Shown: positions 27,002-35,490, counted from the first letter of the stretch. The stretch: DNA of 39,685 nt from Akkermansiaceae bacterium (GCA_025363295.1 JANYEC010000038.1:1-39685); one strand, 5' to 3'. Made by a program: numbers and translations. The notes: generated from the sequence alone by a model not told the origin.

Positions 27002-28249
27002 ATGGCTACCATCCAAGAAACCATTCACCAAATGGGCCGCCAAGCCCGCGCGGCCGCGTACAATCTCGCCAAACTCACAAGCGATGAAAAAAACACCATC
27101 CTCCGTGCCATGGCCTCTGCCATCCGCCAGCGCGTGCCGGAATTGTTAGGGGCGAATGCCAAGGACATCGCCGCAGGACGTGAAAAAGGCCTCTCCGCCG
27201 CAATGCTGGATCGCCTGCTGCTAGACGAAGCGCGCATCGAAGCGATGGCCGCCGGCATTGATCAAGTCGCCACGCTGCCTGATCCCGTCGGCTTAGTGCT
27301 CGATGCTTGGGAACGCCCTAACGGAATCAAGATCGAGCAGGTGCGCGTGCCCATCGGCACCATCGGCATCATTTATGAAAGCCGCCCGAACGTCACCGCG
27401 GATGCCGCTGTGTTGTGTTTTAAAACCGGAAACGCCACGATCCTTCGCGGTGGCAGCGAGGCAATCCACTCGAATCTCGCCATCGCCGAGGCCCTCGCTG
27501 CGGCAGGTGTGCCAGAACACGCCATTCAGCTCATCCCATTTACGGACCGGGAGAGCGTGGCGGTGCTCGCTGGCATGGACCAGTGGCTGGACCTGATCAT
27601 CCCGCGCGGTGGCAAGGGATTGATAGAAACCGTCGTCTCACTTGCCCGCATGCCCGTGATCAAACATTACGATGGCATCTGCCACCTCTTCGCAGACAAG
27701 GATGCGGATCAAGCAATGGCAGTTTCTCTAACGGTGAACTCAAAGACCCACAAATGCGGCGTTTGTAACGCACTTGAAACGCTGCTCGTTCATCGGGAAA
27801 TCGCAGCGGATTTTCTGCCGAAGGCCGCCACCGCACTCCACGCAAAAAATGTCGAGCTGCGTGGTTGTGAACGCACCCGTGAAATTCTAACTGATATTAT
27901 CCCCGCCACCGAAAACGACTGGTGCACGGAATACTTGGATCTGATTCTATCAGTTAAAATCGTCGATTCACTCGAAGACGCCGTTGCCCACATCAACCGC
28001 TACGGTTCACACCATTCGGATGTCATCGTCACGCGTGATGAGGCAGTGGCGGAGCGTTTTCTGCGAGAAGTGGATTCCGCCTGCGTTTTCCACAACGTCT
28101 CTACCCGTTTTGCTGATGGGGGTGAGTTCGGCTTCGGCGCGGAAATCGGCATTTCCACCGATAAGCTGCACGCCCGCGGCCCGATGGGTTTGCGGGAGCT
28201 AACAAGCTATCAATACCGGGTGCGTGGAAATGGCCAGACGAGATCCTAA
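27002..28249 (+). CDS. proA: Gamma-glutamyl phosphate reductase
   Basis: A 415-residue ProA, the NADPH-dependent second enzyme of proline synthesis from glutamate. Conserved regions include PIGTIGIIYESRPNVTADA, LRGGSEAIHSN, LIIPRGGKGLIETV, HYDGICHLFADKDAD and the C-terminal DKLHARGPMGLRELTSYQY. The catalytic Cys is in KCGVCNALETLLVH (about 255). Length matches the family (about 417). No proB gene is in the window, so the pathway partner is elsewhere. A 116-bp gap without clear structure separates it from the M23 gene, and it is convergent with the YXWGXW gene. Confidence 0.97.
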   Translation: MATIQETIHQMGRQARAAAYNLAKLTSDEKNTILRAMASAIRQRVPELLGANAKDIAAGREKGLSAAMLDRLLLDEARIEAMAAGIDQVATLPDPVGLVLDAWERPNGIKIEQVRVPIGTIGIIYESRPNVTADAAVLCFKTGNATILRGGSEAIHSNLAIAEALAAAGVPEHAIQLIPFTDRESVAVLAGMDQWLDLIIPRGGKGLIETVVSLARMPVIKHYDGICHLFADKDADQAMAVSLTVNSKTHKCGVCNALETLLVHREIAADFLPKAATALHAKNVELRGCERTREILTDIIPATENDWCTEYLDLILSVKIVDSLEDAVAHINRYGSHHSDVIVTRDEAVAERFLREVDSACVFHNVSTRFADGGEFGFGAEIGISTDKLHARGPMGLRELTSYQYRVRGNGQTRS

Positions 28250-28250
28250 C

Positions 28251-28293
28251 TGAATTAAAAAATTGAGGTATCCACCCATGGGGTGAATACCTC
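28251..28293 (-). terminator. Rho-independent terminator for the YXWGXW gene
   Basis: The stem GAGGTATCCACCC (28265-28277) pairs with GGGTGAATACCTC (28281-28293) with one mismatch or wobble pair around a 3-base loop. Read on the minus strand it is followed by AATTTTTTAATTC, so it ends transcripts of the minus-strand gene 29 bp before it. On the plus strand there is no T-run, but the hairpin may also protect the proA transcript end. Confidence 0.85.
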
Positions 28294-28321
28294 GTTTCAG
28301 GAATCTATTCTAACAAACGGA

Positions 28322-30397
28322 TTAATTGCGCCCGTGGGACGAGCTAGGATCGGCTTCGTCGTTCGTGTGTTTTCTACGATTGCCGGATTCCTGTTCCGCC
28401 TTTGGCTGTTGTGGAGCGGGTGCTTGGCGTTGTGGTTCCGGCTGTGACCTTTGCTGTCTCCGTTCTGGCTCGGGGCTGCGCTGGGGTTGCACTTCCCGTT
28501 GTGGTTGTATTTGCCGTTGTGGTTGCACCTCTCTTTGTACTTCGGGCTGCACTTTCTGCTGACGCCTTTGCACCTCAGGAGTGGGCTCCCTTCTTACTTT
28601 CGGCTGAGCTTGAAGGTCGCGTTGTGGTTCAAGTTGGGCTTTCGGTTCGCGCCTCTCTGGGACCGCCTTCCGCTCTGGCTCGGGTGTCGATGGACTCGGC
28701 ACACGATGCTTCGATTCTGTTTGAATCTCCTTCTTCTGCGGTTGGACTGTATCGGTGGGTTTTGACTCAAATTGAGATTTTTCCACGCCGTGACGCTTTG
28801 TGTTAGGCTCGGTTTTCGGGCTCGGCGCGGTGTCCGTTTGCGTTTGCGCGTGGCTGTCCCTTTTTCCACCGGGAGTGGTCGAAGGCTCGGTCAGTTTCTC
28901 GGGATTGCCCGCGAATTTCTTTTCCGTTCTTTGATCCATTGCGCCATTGCGATCGTGGCGGCCCTTGCTTGAAGGCATTCCATCTTGGGTTGGATCGGTC
29001 GTGTTAGGAGTGGCTCCATCAGGGCGAGCAGTTTTTTCCGTCTGCAAATCCCCGCCTTTGTTTCCATGCCGTCTCGGAGGGGCATCCTTGCCTAACAATT
29101 GCTCGGAGGGGCTGGAAACAAGCGGAGATTTTTCAAATCTTTCACGCCTTGCATCGATGTGTTTGTCCTTGCCGAGAGCAGCGGGTGCGTCCGCGTGGGT
29201 TTCCATTTGCTGGCGTTCTTTACCGAACTTACGCACTTCCCTATTTTGTTCCACGATCTTCGTGCGCCTATCAGCGCTCACCGTCTCGAAACGTTGGCCG
29301 CTGTTAGGGCGCTCGACATATTGTTTAAACGGCAAGGCGAGTTGTTCTTCATCACGCTGGCCCTTGCGTCTGCCTTCAGGCCGGGCTTCCAGCGCGGCCC
29401 AAGTGCGTGGTGGGCGAGCATCCTGATTGTCACGATAGTAATCGAAATCTTCACGCCTGCTGCGTTCCCAATTGTGGTCATCCCGGTGTTCCCATCGGCT
29501 CTGTGCATAGAGCGGGTCGTAGCAGTTGCGGCCTGTGCGATATGAGTACGAGGCGAAAAATCCCTCGTTGCGATACCGCGGCTCGTAGTAGTCTCCGAAA
29601 TAGTAATGCCCATAGCTCGGACGCACAAACAGGTGGTTTACAAACACATTGAGACTGATCGCCATCAGCGGGGTGTAGCTATAATTTGGCCGATCATAAT
29701 AAGAATGCTCGAAACGCACGGGTGCAAATACCACGCCACGGTGGGCGACTTCATAGTCCCAATAACCGTCAATAAACACGTATCCACGTGGCGTCCATTG
29801 GTAATGTGAGGGAGTCCAACTCCAATCTTGCTGCCCTTGTTCCCAATACCCAGGTCTCCATGCATAGCGGTCCTCGCGGTTCACCCATGTCCCAGAAACC
29901 CAGATGTGATTTTTCGAGGGTGCCTCCACGTTCGGTCCAGACTCGATCGACTTTGGCGGCTTCGGCAGATAGGCCACCTCTTTTGCTGCTTCATCGGCCC
30001 AGTAGCCAGACGTCCACTGCCACTGGTTCCCTGCTTCCGCCCAATATCCCGGCACCCATTGGCGGCCGGGCGGCAGATTCCGCCACACCCCGCTGATCCA
30101 GATGAAATCAGTCGTTTCCTCATCCCAACCCCAGTAGCCCGGGATCCACGTTACGTTCTTCCCCTCCAATTGTTGTTCAGGCGGGACTTCCTCGATCAAG
30201 CTTGGCGGTGCAGTTTTCACAAAAATCCCTGGCTCGGGGTCGAAACTTACCGTTGCGGCGAAGGCCTCATGCACCGGGCCTCGAGTCAATTCCTCCACTC
30301 CTTGTTCTGATGCTTTAGCCCGCGTGGTGGCCAATAGGGCCCCTCCGGCCGCCAGCGCCGCGAGGGAGCGAATGAGGGTGTATTTGCGTAAATTCAT
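28322..30397 (-). CDS. Exported YXWGXW-repeat protein with a long Pro/Gln/Arg-rich tail
   Basis: A 691-residue protein with an N-terminal signal peptide (SLAALAAGGALLATTRAKA, then SEQG). Residues about 80-220 carry around seven Trp/Tyr-rich repeats (WIPGYWGWD, WISGVWRN, WVPGYWAE, WTSGYWAD, WVSGTWVN, WRPGYWEQ, FIDGYWDYE), the YXWGXW or WxxGYW repeat of unknown function found in exported bacterial proteins. A Tyr/Arg-rich part follows (about 230-320). The last 350 residues are low complexity and probably unfolded, rich in Lys, Glu, Pro, Gln and Arg, ending with QPQREV-like hexapeptides. A cell-surface or matrix role is plausible but not shown. The start ATG is at 30395-30397; a possible structured leader lies 147 bp upstream. 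Confidence 0.85.
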   Translation of the reverse strand: MNLRKYTLIRSLAALAAGGALLATTRAKASEQGVEELTRGPVHEAFAATVSFDPEPGIFVKTAPPSLIEEVPPEQQLEGKNVTWIPGYWGWDEETTDFIWISGVWRNLPPGRQWVPGYWAEAGNQWQWTSGYWADEAAKEVAYLPKPPKSIESGPNVEAPSKNHIWVSGTWVNREDRYAWRPGYWEQGQQDWSWTPSHYQWTPRGYVFIDGYWDYEVAHRGVVFAPVRFEHSYYDRPNYSYTPLMAISLNVFVNHLFVRPSYGHYYFGDYYEPRYRNEGFFASYSYRTGRNCYDPLYAQSRWEHRDDHNWERSRREDFDYYRDNQDARPPRTWAALEARPEGRRKGQRDEEQLALPFKQYVERPNSGQRFETVSADRRTKIVEQNREVRKFGKERQQMETHADAPAALGKDKHIDARRERFEKSPLVSSPSEQLLGKDAPPRRHGNKGGDLQTEKTARPDGATPNTTDPTQDGMPSSKGRHDRNGAMDQRTEKKFAGNPEKLTEPSTTPGGKRDSHAQTQTDTAPSPKTEPNTKRHGVEKSQFESKPTDTVQPQKKEIQTESKHRVPSPSTPEPERKAVPERREPKAQLEPQRDLQAQPKVRREPTPEVQRRQQKVQPEVQREVQPQRQIQPQREVQPQRSPEPERRQQRSQPEPQRQAPAPQQPKAEQESGNRRKHTNDEADPSSSHGRN
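28485..28538. repeat. Three imperfect 18-bp tandem repeats in the YXWGXW gene
   Basis: Three adjacent 18-base units begin GGTTG and share most positions: 28485-28502, 28503-28520 and 28521-28538. On the coding (minus) strand they encode QPQREV-type hexapeptides. Such repeats can change copy number by slippage, so the tail length may differ between strains. Confidence 0.7.
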
Positions 30398-30543
30398 TGG
30401 TTTCGGTTGTTTGGTTTTTCGTTACGGTGAATAGACGGGAGAAACACAGAATTGATTCGGTTTCTTTTTCCGTCCAAGCAAATCACAATTTTAGTGCCAC
30501 TAGGCTAATCCTCCCAGCGTGGATGGCAATCGGTTTTAACCGG

Positions 30544-30609
30544 TGGTAGGGAAACTATTGACCTAGGACCGCGAAATTCATTTCGCTCCTTCCCCTGGGG
30601 GACCTACCA
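30544..30609 (-). ncRNA. Possible structured leader element upstream of the YXWGXW gene
   Basis: TGGTAGG (30544-30550) and CCTACCA (30603-30609) are perfect 7-bp inverted copies that enclose two further hairpins: GCGAAA-ttca-TTTCGC (30571-30586), and TCCC-ctgg-GGGA (within 30591-30602). This closed multi-stem shape is what a cis-acting RNA would show. It lies 147 bp upstream of the minus-strand gene and about 515 bp upstream of the plus-strand one, so the minus strand is favoured. No known riboswitch class is recognised. Confidence 0.3.
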
Positions 30610-30824
30610 AGCTCCCTCGATCCCTTCCAATCTCATGACCGGGATTTGTGACAAGCCGCTTCTTTGATGAGCCTCGCTCATTCATTATTTCCTAGATAGC
30701 GACCATCCATTTAATTTTTTCTAACATATAATTGTTATTTTAGGAAATTATAACTCGCTTTGCGCTATCTTTTGTTTTGGTAAATCAACGGTTTACAACT
30801 TCCTGCATCGGTTTTTCCCTCGTT

Positions 30825-30842
30825 TGTGACGGCTCCGTCACA
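30825..30842. promoter_or_regulatory. 18-bp perfect palindrome, candidate operator
   Basis: TGTGACGG-ct-CCGTCACA is a perfect inverted repeat. The half-sites TGTGA and TCACA recall CRP/FNR-family operators, but the spacing here is eight bases rather than the usual six. It is in the long spacer about 280 bp before the PEP-CTERM protein gene and 430 bp before the YXWGXW gene. Confidence 0.35.
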
Positions 30843-31123
30843 TCTATCATTTATCACTTGGCCTGTGGATTGCTCGTCATCCCTGTCGATTCAAATGCTC
30901 GATCTCCTCTGAATTGAAACGAAATCGTCGCACGAATCCTATTTCACCTCTTCCGAATCATATCTAACTTACACCGACTTAGGGTCAGTCATCACTCACT
31001 CAATCCCTAACTGCCCAAGTATCATAATTTTTCAATTTAGCCTTTTTCGCCCCCTCCTCCCATCAAACACACACCTCGAAACGAGATCTTCCTGAAGAAT
31101 CACAAGAACAACCATACAGACTT

Positions 31124-32380
31124 ATGAAAACAAAACTAATATCTTCAAGAAACCCATTCTGCATCGCCATCTTCGTTGCGGCTGCTACGTGTCCGGAGAT
31201 TTACGCTCAGAATACATACACATTCGCTGGAGTAAGTGGAGCCTCTTGGATTCGGAGCAGCAACTGGACTGGCGGAACATCAAATAAATCTCCCGGTGTT
31301 GATGCTGAATCTCGCAATTCTGTTGACGGTTTGACTAATGATATTGCCGCCATAAATACGAGTAGCTCAATTACAACGTTAGGAATTAACATGAATGCAA
31401 GCGCGAACACCGGAATTACGAGTAATGGTGGCGCCAATCAATCACTTACACTTGGTGCCATTACGCTTACTACAGGCGGGACAGCAGGAAGTTTTACAAT
31501 TTCAAACAATTCTGGCACCTTGGATGGAGTGTTGACCCTTACGGGTCCAACTGTTGGTTTAGATTCAAACGTGATTTTGAAAAACAGCAGTGCGAGTTCT
31601 CTCACGCTCGCGAATGGATCAGCCAAGTCATTAGGTGTGGCTCTGGGTAACGCCACCGATAATGCAGTTATTATCACTGGCGCTGGAAACATTGTAATTT
31701 CCAGTGTCGTTTCTGGTAGTTCTAGTAATCTTACTCTAAGCGCTTCGAGTACTGGTTCATTGATATTAGGTGGTGTGAATACCTATGGCGGCACGACTAC
31801 TATCAACTCGGGTATTCTCTCTGTGACTGGCTCTCTCGCATCTGGCTCAGCAGTAACGGTCAAAAACACCGGCACTCTCGCGGGATCGGGCACTGTTAGT
31901 GGAACCGTGGCTGTCAATAATGGTGGTATCTTAGGTGCGGGTAACGCTGCAATTGGCACACTCACCACCGGAGCAGCCACTTTCGATAATGCGTCGATCT
32001 TCTCATGGGACATTGCTGTTGCTGGCGCGACCTATGATAAGTTAATCGCTCCTAGTCTCACAGACGGTGGCACGGCAGGAGGTTCTGTTTTCAGAATCGT
32101 CGCGGCAGACACGACCTTTGCAAATGCGTTTTGGAATACATCTCAAACCTTTAACGACATCTTTACAACCAATGGAGCGACAGCCATTGCTAGTTGGGCA
32201 AGTATTTTCAATACAGTCACAGTGGTGGATGGCACATTCACCCCGGTCGATGTATCCGTGAGGGGCTCCTTTTCCACCTCTGGCAACACCCTCACTTGGA
32301 CGCCAGTGCCTGAGCCTACCAGCGCATTCGCAGGTCTGCTGATCGGTGCTGGCTTGCTGCGCCGCCGCCGCAGTGCTTGA
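31124..32380 (+). CDS. Secreted autotransporter-repeat protein with PEP-CTERM sorting tail
   Basis: A 418-residue surface or exported protein. It has a signal peptide ending EIYAQ, a long Ser/Thr/Asn/Gly-rich beta-type region, and an autotransporter-associated beta-strand repeat (GGVNTYGGTTTINSGILSVT, about 212-231). Beta-helix-like turns with repeated GTLAGSGTVSG and GGILGAGN follow. The C-terminus is VPEPTSAFAGLLIGAGLLRR plus further Arg: a PEP motif, a hydrophobic helix and a basic end, the tail that exosortase removes. There is no translocator barrel domain, so despite the repeat name it is not a classical autotransporter. No exosortase gene is in the window. Asn/Thr richness and low GC set it apart from its neighbours. 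A strong terminator follows. Confidence 0.88.
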   Translation: MKTKLISSRNPFCIAIFVAAATCPEIYAQNTYTFAGVSGASWIRSSNWTGGTSNKSPGVDAESRNSVDGLTNDIAAINTSSSITTLGINMNASANTGITSNGGANQSLTLGAITLTTGGTAGSFTISNNSGTLDGVLTLTGPTVGLDSNVILKNSSASSLTLANGSAKSLGVALGNATDNAVIITGAGNIVISSVVSGSSSNLTLSASSTGSLILGGVNTYGGTTTINSGILSVTGSLASGSAVTVKNTGTLAGSGTVSGTVAVNNGGILGAGNAAIGTLTTGAATFDNASIFSWDIAVAGATYDKLIAPSLTDGGTAGGSVFRIVAADTTFANAFWNTSQTFNDIFTTNGATAIASWASIFNTVTVVDGTFTPVDVSVRGSFSTSGNTLTWTPVPEPTSAFAGLLIGAGLLRRRRSA

Positions 32381-32419
32381 TTATTTTCGGAGTTAATGGG
32401 TTATCTTCGAGATTGGAGG

Positions 32420-32450
32420 GGCCGCCGGATGAAAGTCCGGCGGCCTTTTT
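32420..32450 (+). terminator. Rho-independent terminator after the PEP-CTERM gene
   Basis: GGCCGCCGGA (32420-32429) pairs perfectly with TCCGGCGGCC (32436-32445) around TGAAAG, followed by five T (32446-32450). It lies 40 bp after the stop codon and 21 bp before the convergent uvrC end. Confidence 0.93.
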
Positions 32451-32471
32451 GTTTGCAGAAGAAGTGGTCTA

Positions 32472-34046
32472 TCAATCCTTATCCTGAGAGGAGTCGTTCC
32501 GGCCTAAGAAATCTAAGAGGGCGAAGGCAGATTTTTTGGAAATGCCGGGGATGTTAGAAATTTCATCGGCGGTCGCTTTTTTCAGGCGGGCGACACTACC
32601 GAACTTTTCCAATAGCAATTGCTTTTTGTTAGCGGACATGCCGGGGCAGTCGTCTAGCAGACTTTCCTTCATGCGGCGGCGGTAAAGCAGGGCGTTGTAA
32701 CCGTTAGCGAAGCGGTGGGCCTCATCGCGGATGCGTTGGAGGAGTTTCAAAGAACCGCGATCGTGCGGAATGCGGATCGAGTCGCTGCGGCCGGGGATGA
32801 ACACTTCCTCGTGTTGTTTGGCCAAGCCGATCACAGGTAGCTCATGCAAGCCGAGCGCGTTCAATTCTCTAACTGCCATGCCGAGCTGGCCTTTACCACC
32901 ATCCACGATGACGAGATCCGGTAGCACGATCCTCGCGCGGCCCTCGCGGGCGAGGCGGCGCTGGGCATCGACGAGGCTTTCCTGCGAGAAATTAGCATCA
33001 GGATTCGCGGCGGCATTTTCTAACAAAATGCGCGAGTAGCGACGGCGGATGACCTCGGCCATGGAAGCGAAGTCGTCTTGGCCCTCGACGGTTTTAATGC
33101 GGTAGCGGCGGTAGTTCTGGTTGTCTGGCTTGCCATCGGTGAAGCGGACCATGGAGGCGACGATGTGGTTAGAAGATACGTTAGATATATCAAAACACTC
33201 CATCACGCGCGGAGGACCGGCGAGGTGGAGTTCTTCGCCAAGTTCTGCGAGATCTTCGGTGGGTTTTACAGTAGTCTGCACGCCACGACCACGGCTAAAC
33301 TGGCGGGTGGGGCTGAGGGTTTTTTCGAGGTTTTGAAGGATGTCGCGGAGCTGGGTGGCTTTTTCAAAATCGAGGGCGTCGGCAGCGGTGCTCATTTCCT
33401 CGCGGAGTTTATCGAAAACATCACGTCGGCCTTTCCCTTCTAACACGCGACAAGCTTCTTCAATTTTCGCCAAATAAGTGGCGTGGTCGATCCTGCCAAT
33501 GCAGGGGGCAGAGCAGTTCCGAATGATATCGGCATTGCAGTGGCGGTAGTCGGTCTCGCCGGGATGAGAGGGGCGGCAAACGCGCAGGCCAAGGGAGCGG
33601 TTTAGCCATTCGAGAGTGGAATGAAGCGCGCTGGAGTGGGGAAAGGGGCCGAAGTAGCGGGAGCCATCGTCCTTTTTCATACGGGTGGTGACGAATCGCG
33701 GCCAAGGATCGGCGAGGCGGATTTTCGCGAGCATGAAACGTTTGTCATCGCGGAAGGCGACGTTGTAACGCGGGCGGTAGTCCTTGATCAGCTTGCCTTC
33801 GAGCAGCAGAGATTCTTCCTCGTTGCGAACGGTGTGGAATTCAAAGTCGTAAATCGAGTCAATGAGCGCACGGGTTTTTACGTTAGAGCGCATTTTCTGC
33901 GAGGGCATGAAATACGAGGAAACGCGGCGTTTCAGATCAAGGGCCTTGCCAACGTAGATGATCGAGCCAAGACGGTCTTTCATGAGATAGACCCCGGGTT
34001 TGTGGGGCACCTCGCGGAGCTTGGCTTTAAAGTCCGGATCGGGCAT
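32472..34046 (-). CDS. uvrC: Excinuclease ABC subunit UvrC (short form)
   Basis: A 524-residue UvrC, the dual-incision nuclease of nucleotide excision repair. The N-terminal GIY-YIG domain is intact (GVYLMKDRLGSIIYVGKA, about 18-35), followed by the Cys-containing region CRPSHPGETDYRHCNADIIRN. A UVR motif binds UvrB (DKLREEMSTAADALDFEKA, about 212-230). The RNase H-like C-terminal nuclease is present (ECFDISN about 283, VIVDGGKGQLG, RDEAHRFA), then a helix-hairpin-helix end (LLEKFGSVARLKKATADEI, IPGISKKSA). Typical UvrC proteins have about 600 residues; here only about 40 residues join UVR and nuclease domains instead of roughly 150. Both catalytic domains look functional. It is divergent from the exbB-like gene. 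Confidence 0.95.
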   Translation of the reverse strand: MPDPDFKAKLREVPHKPGVYLMKDRLGSIIYVGKALDLKRRVSSYFMPSQKMRSNVKTRALIDSIYDFEFHTVRNEEESLLLEGKLIKDYRPRYNVAFRDDKRFMLAKIRLADPWPRFVTTRMKKDDGSRYFGPFPHSSALHSTLEWLNRSLGLRVCRPSHPGETDYRHCNADIIRNCSAPCIGRIDHATYLAKIEEACRVLEGKGRRDVFDKLREEMSTAADALDFEKATQLRDILQNLEKTLSPTRQFSRGRGVQTTVKPTEDLAELGEELHLAGPPRVMECFDISNVSSNHIVASMVRFTDGKPDNQNYRRYRIKTVEGQDDFASMAEVIRRRYSRILLENAAANPDANFSQESLVDAQRRLAREGRARIVLPDLVIVDGGKGQLGMAVRELNALGLHELPVIGLAKQHEEVFIPGRSDSIRIPHDRGSLKLLQRIRDEAHRFANGYNALLYRRRMKESLLDDCPGMSANKKQLLLEKFGSVARLKKATADEISNIPGISKKSAFALLDFLGRNDSSQDKD

Positions 34047-34203
34047 GTGCCCTTCATCGAAAGCCGGGAATGAGAAAGATCAATAGTAAACCCGGATTTC
34101 ATGTCGGCTGCGAAATGAAAGATTCCCGGGAATTTCCGTAAAAAACAGGCTCTTGAGGCCGGGCTTGCGTTGGCTCCAGAGATGACTAAGCTTTTCGAAA
34201 TTC

Positions 34204-35046
34204 ATGAAGTGCTTTCCATTGACCTTCTCAGGGTTCTTCCTCAGCGCGCTCACCGCTTTTGCCGCCACGACGGCCCAAGCACTGGCACCTGCCAAAGAGA
34301 CCAACTTTCTTGCAATCCTCGCCAAGGGCGGAATCATGATGTATCCGCTGGGGCTTATGTCAGTGATCACGCTGCTGTTGATCATGCTATTCCTACTGAC
34401 CATCCGGCGAAATGCCATCGTAAGCGATCGTTTCATGAACACGGCGGAGTCGATGATCCGCAAGCGGGACTACCTCGGACTCGCGGCCTTGAGCCAACGA
34501 AGGAATGAATGCATGGCGCGAATTGTGCAAAAAACGCTGGATTTCATGACGACCAATCCGACGTCCCCATTTGAAAATGTGCGTGAAGTGGCACAAGCCG
34601 AGGGATCACGCCAAGCGGGCATGTTGACCTCGCGGATTACCTATCTATCAGATATCGGCTCGATCGCGCCGATGGTCGGATTGCTCGGCACGGTATTCGG
34701 GATGATCACGGCGTTCTTGGATATTTCCGCAGGAGAAGGTGCCGGCGTCCGCCAAATGGGGATGGCACAGGGCGTTTCCGAAGCGCTCGTGGCCACAGCG
34801 GGGGGGCTCGCGATCAGCATTCCCTCGCTCACCTTTTACTCAATTTTCCGGGGCCGAGTATACAAATACATTTCTGAGATGGAAGGTGCGGCCACCCATT
34901 TGCTGGCACTGCTGCACGCGCAAATCGAGCGACAAGCGAGCGTGCAGCCGTATGCGGTTCCGGCCCAGCGTGCGCCGCGTGAGGATTACGCCATGCCGGT
35001 CGCCTCTCCGTTAGGTGGTGAGCGGCCAGATCTTCACGGAATTTAA
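34204..35046 (+). CDS. MotA/TolQ/ExbB proton channel family protein
   Basis: A 280-residue inner-membrane subunit of a proton-driven motor complex (ExbB/TolQ type). A hydrophobic N-terminal segment resembling a signal peptide (SGFFLSALTAFAATTAQALA) precedes the family core. Then come TM1 (about 44-66, IMMYPLGLMSVITLLLIMLF), a cytosolic loop of about 80 residues, and the conserved TM2-TM3 pair IGSIAPMVGLLGTVFGMI and SEALVATAGGLAISIPSL. The C-terminal 40 residues are Pro/Arg-rich and probably flexible. The exbD-like gene starts 11 bp later, then a TPR protein, forming an operon. The energised partner (TonB- or TolA-like) is not in the window. Confidence 0.93.
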   Translation: MKCFPLTFSGFFLSALTAFAATTAQALAPAKETNFLAILAKGGIMMYPLGLMSVITLLLIMLFLLTIRRNAIVSDRFMNTAESMIRKRDYLGLAALSQRRNECMARIVQKTLDFMTTNPTSPFENVREVAQAEGSRQAGMLTSRITYLSDIGSIAPMVGLLGTVFGMITAFLDISAGEGAGVRQMGMAQGVSEALVATAGGLAISIPSLTFYSIFRGRVYKYISEMEGAATHLLALLHAQIERQASVQPYAVPAQRAPREDYAMPVASPLGGERPDLHGI

Positions 35047-35057
35047 GCGCTGAACGG

Positions 35058-35477
35058 ATGAAATTCTCAAATCGCCAACCGCCGCCGATTGCCCTGCAGT
35101 TAGCGCCGATGATTGATATTCTCCTGCTGCTGCTTTGCTTTTTCATTATCAGTTGGCAGTTCAGCCGTTCCGAGACCGAACTCAACGTCGCCGTGCCGAC
35201 CGCACAGGAAGGCACTGACCCCAGCCGCCAACGCGGTGAAATTATTATTAACATCCTCGTGGATGGCTCTATCCGGGTGGAAGGGATCTCTGTGGATCTT
35301 GCGAAATTGAGCCAAAAACTCGCCCCCATTGCGATTCAATTCAAAAACCAGCCGGTCCGCATTCGTGGCGATGGTGGAGTCCCTTACCAGCGTATCGTTG
35401 AGGTCATTGACACCTGCCAGAAGTCCGGCATCTGGAATATTTCCTTCGCGACGCAACGCCCGGTGCCATCGAAGTGA
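35058..35477 (+). CDS. ExbD/TolR family biopolymer transport protein
   Basis: A 139-residue partner of the upstream ExbB-like channel. A single membrane helix near the N-terminus contains the proton-carrying Asp (LAPMIDILLLLLCFFII, Asp20). The periplasmic part has the expected beta-type fold, including INILVDGSIRVEGISVDLAK and IRGDGGVPYQRIVEVIDTCQ. Length matches ExbD and TolR (about 140). It starts 11 bp after the exbB-like gene, and the TPR gene begins 13 bp after its stop, so the three genes are surely one transcript. Confidence 0.93.
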   Translation: MKFSNRQPPPIALQLAPMIDILLLLLCFFIISWQFSRSETELNVAVPTAQEGTDPSRQRGEIIINILVDGSIRVEGISVDLAKLSQKLAPIAIQFKNQPVRIRGDGGVPYQRIVEVIDTCQKSGIWNISFATQRPVPSK

Positions 35478-35490
35478 TTCCCTTGGCAAA

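Larger units (their letters stand above)
30398..31123. other. 726-bp divergent intergenic region without a gene
   Basis: No coding frame is convincing. The stretch holds a possible three-stem element (30544-30609), a small hairpin ATGAGC-ctc-GCTCAT (30667-30681), an AT-rich part (30705-30760) bracketed by inverted GATAGCG (30695-30701) and CGCTATC (30763-30769), and an 18-bp palindrome (30825-30842). It must carry the promoters of both flanking exported proteins, but I cannot place them with confidence. Confidence 0.5.

Noticed and set aside
28326..29545. Several plus-strand open frames opposite the YXWGXW gene tail
   Set aside because: They mirror the repetitive Pro/Gln/Arg codons of the minus-strand gene and have no independent support.
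30825..30842. Classical CRP site
   Set aside because: Half-sites fit but the spacing is eight bases instead of six, so I list it only as a candidate operator of unknown family.
35329..35490. Extended N-terminus of the TPR protein
   Set aside because: It would overlap most of the exbD 3' end, and the added 54 residues (Ser/Arg-rich) precede a clear signal peptide that starts better at 35491 or 35521.
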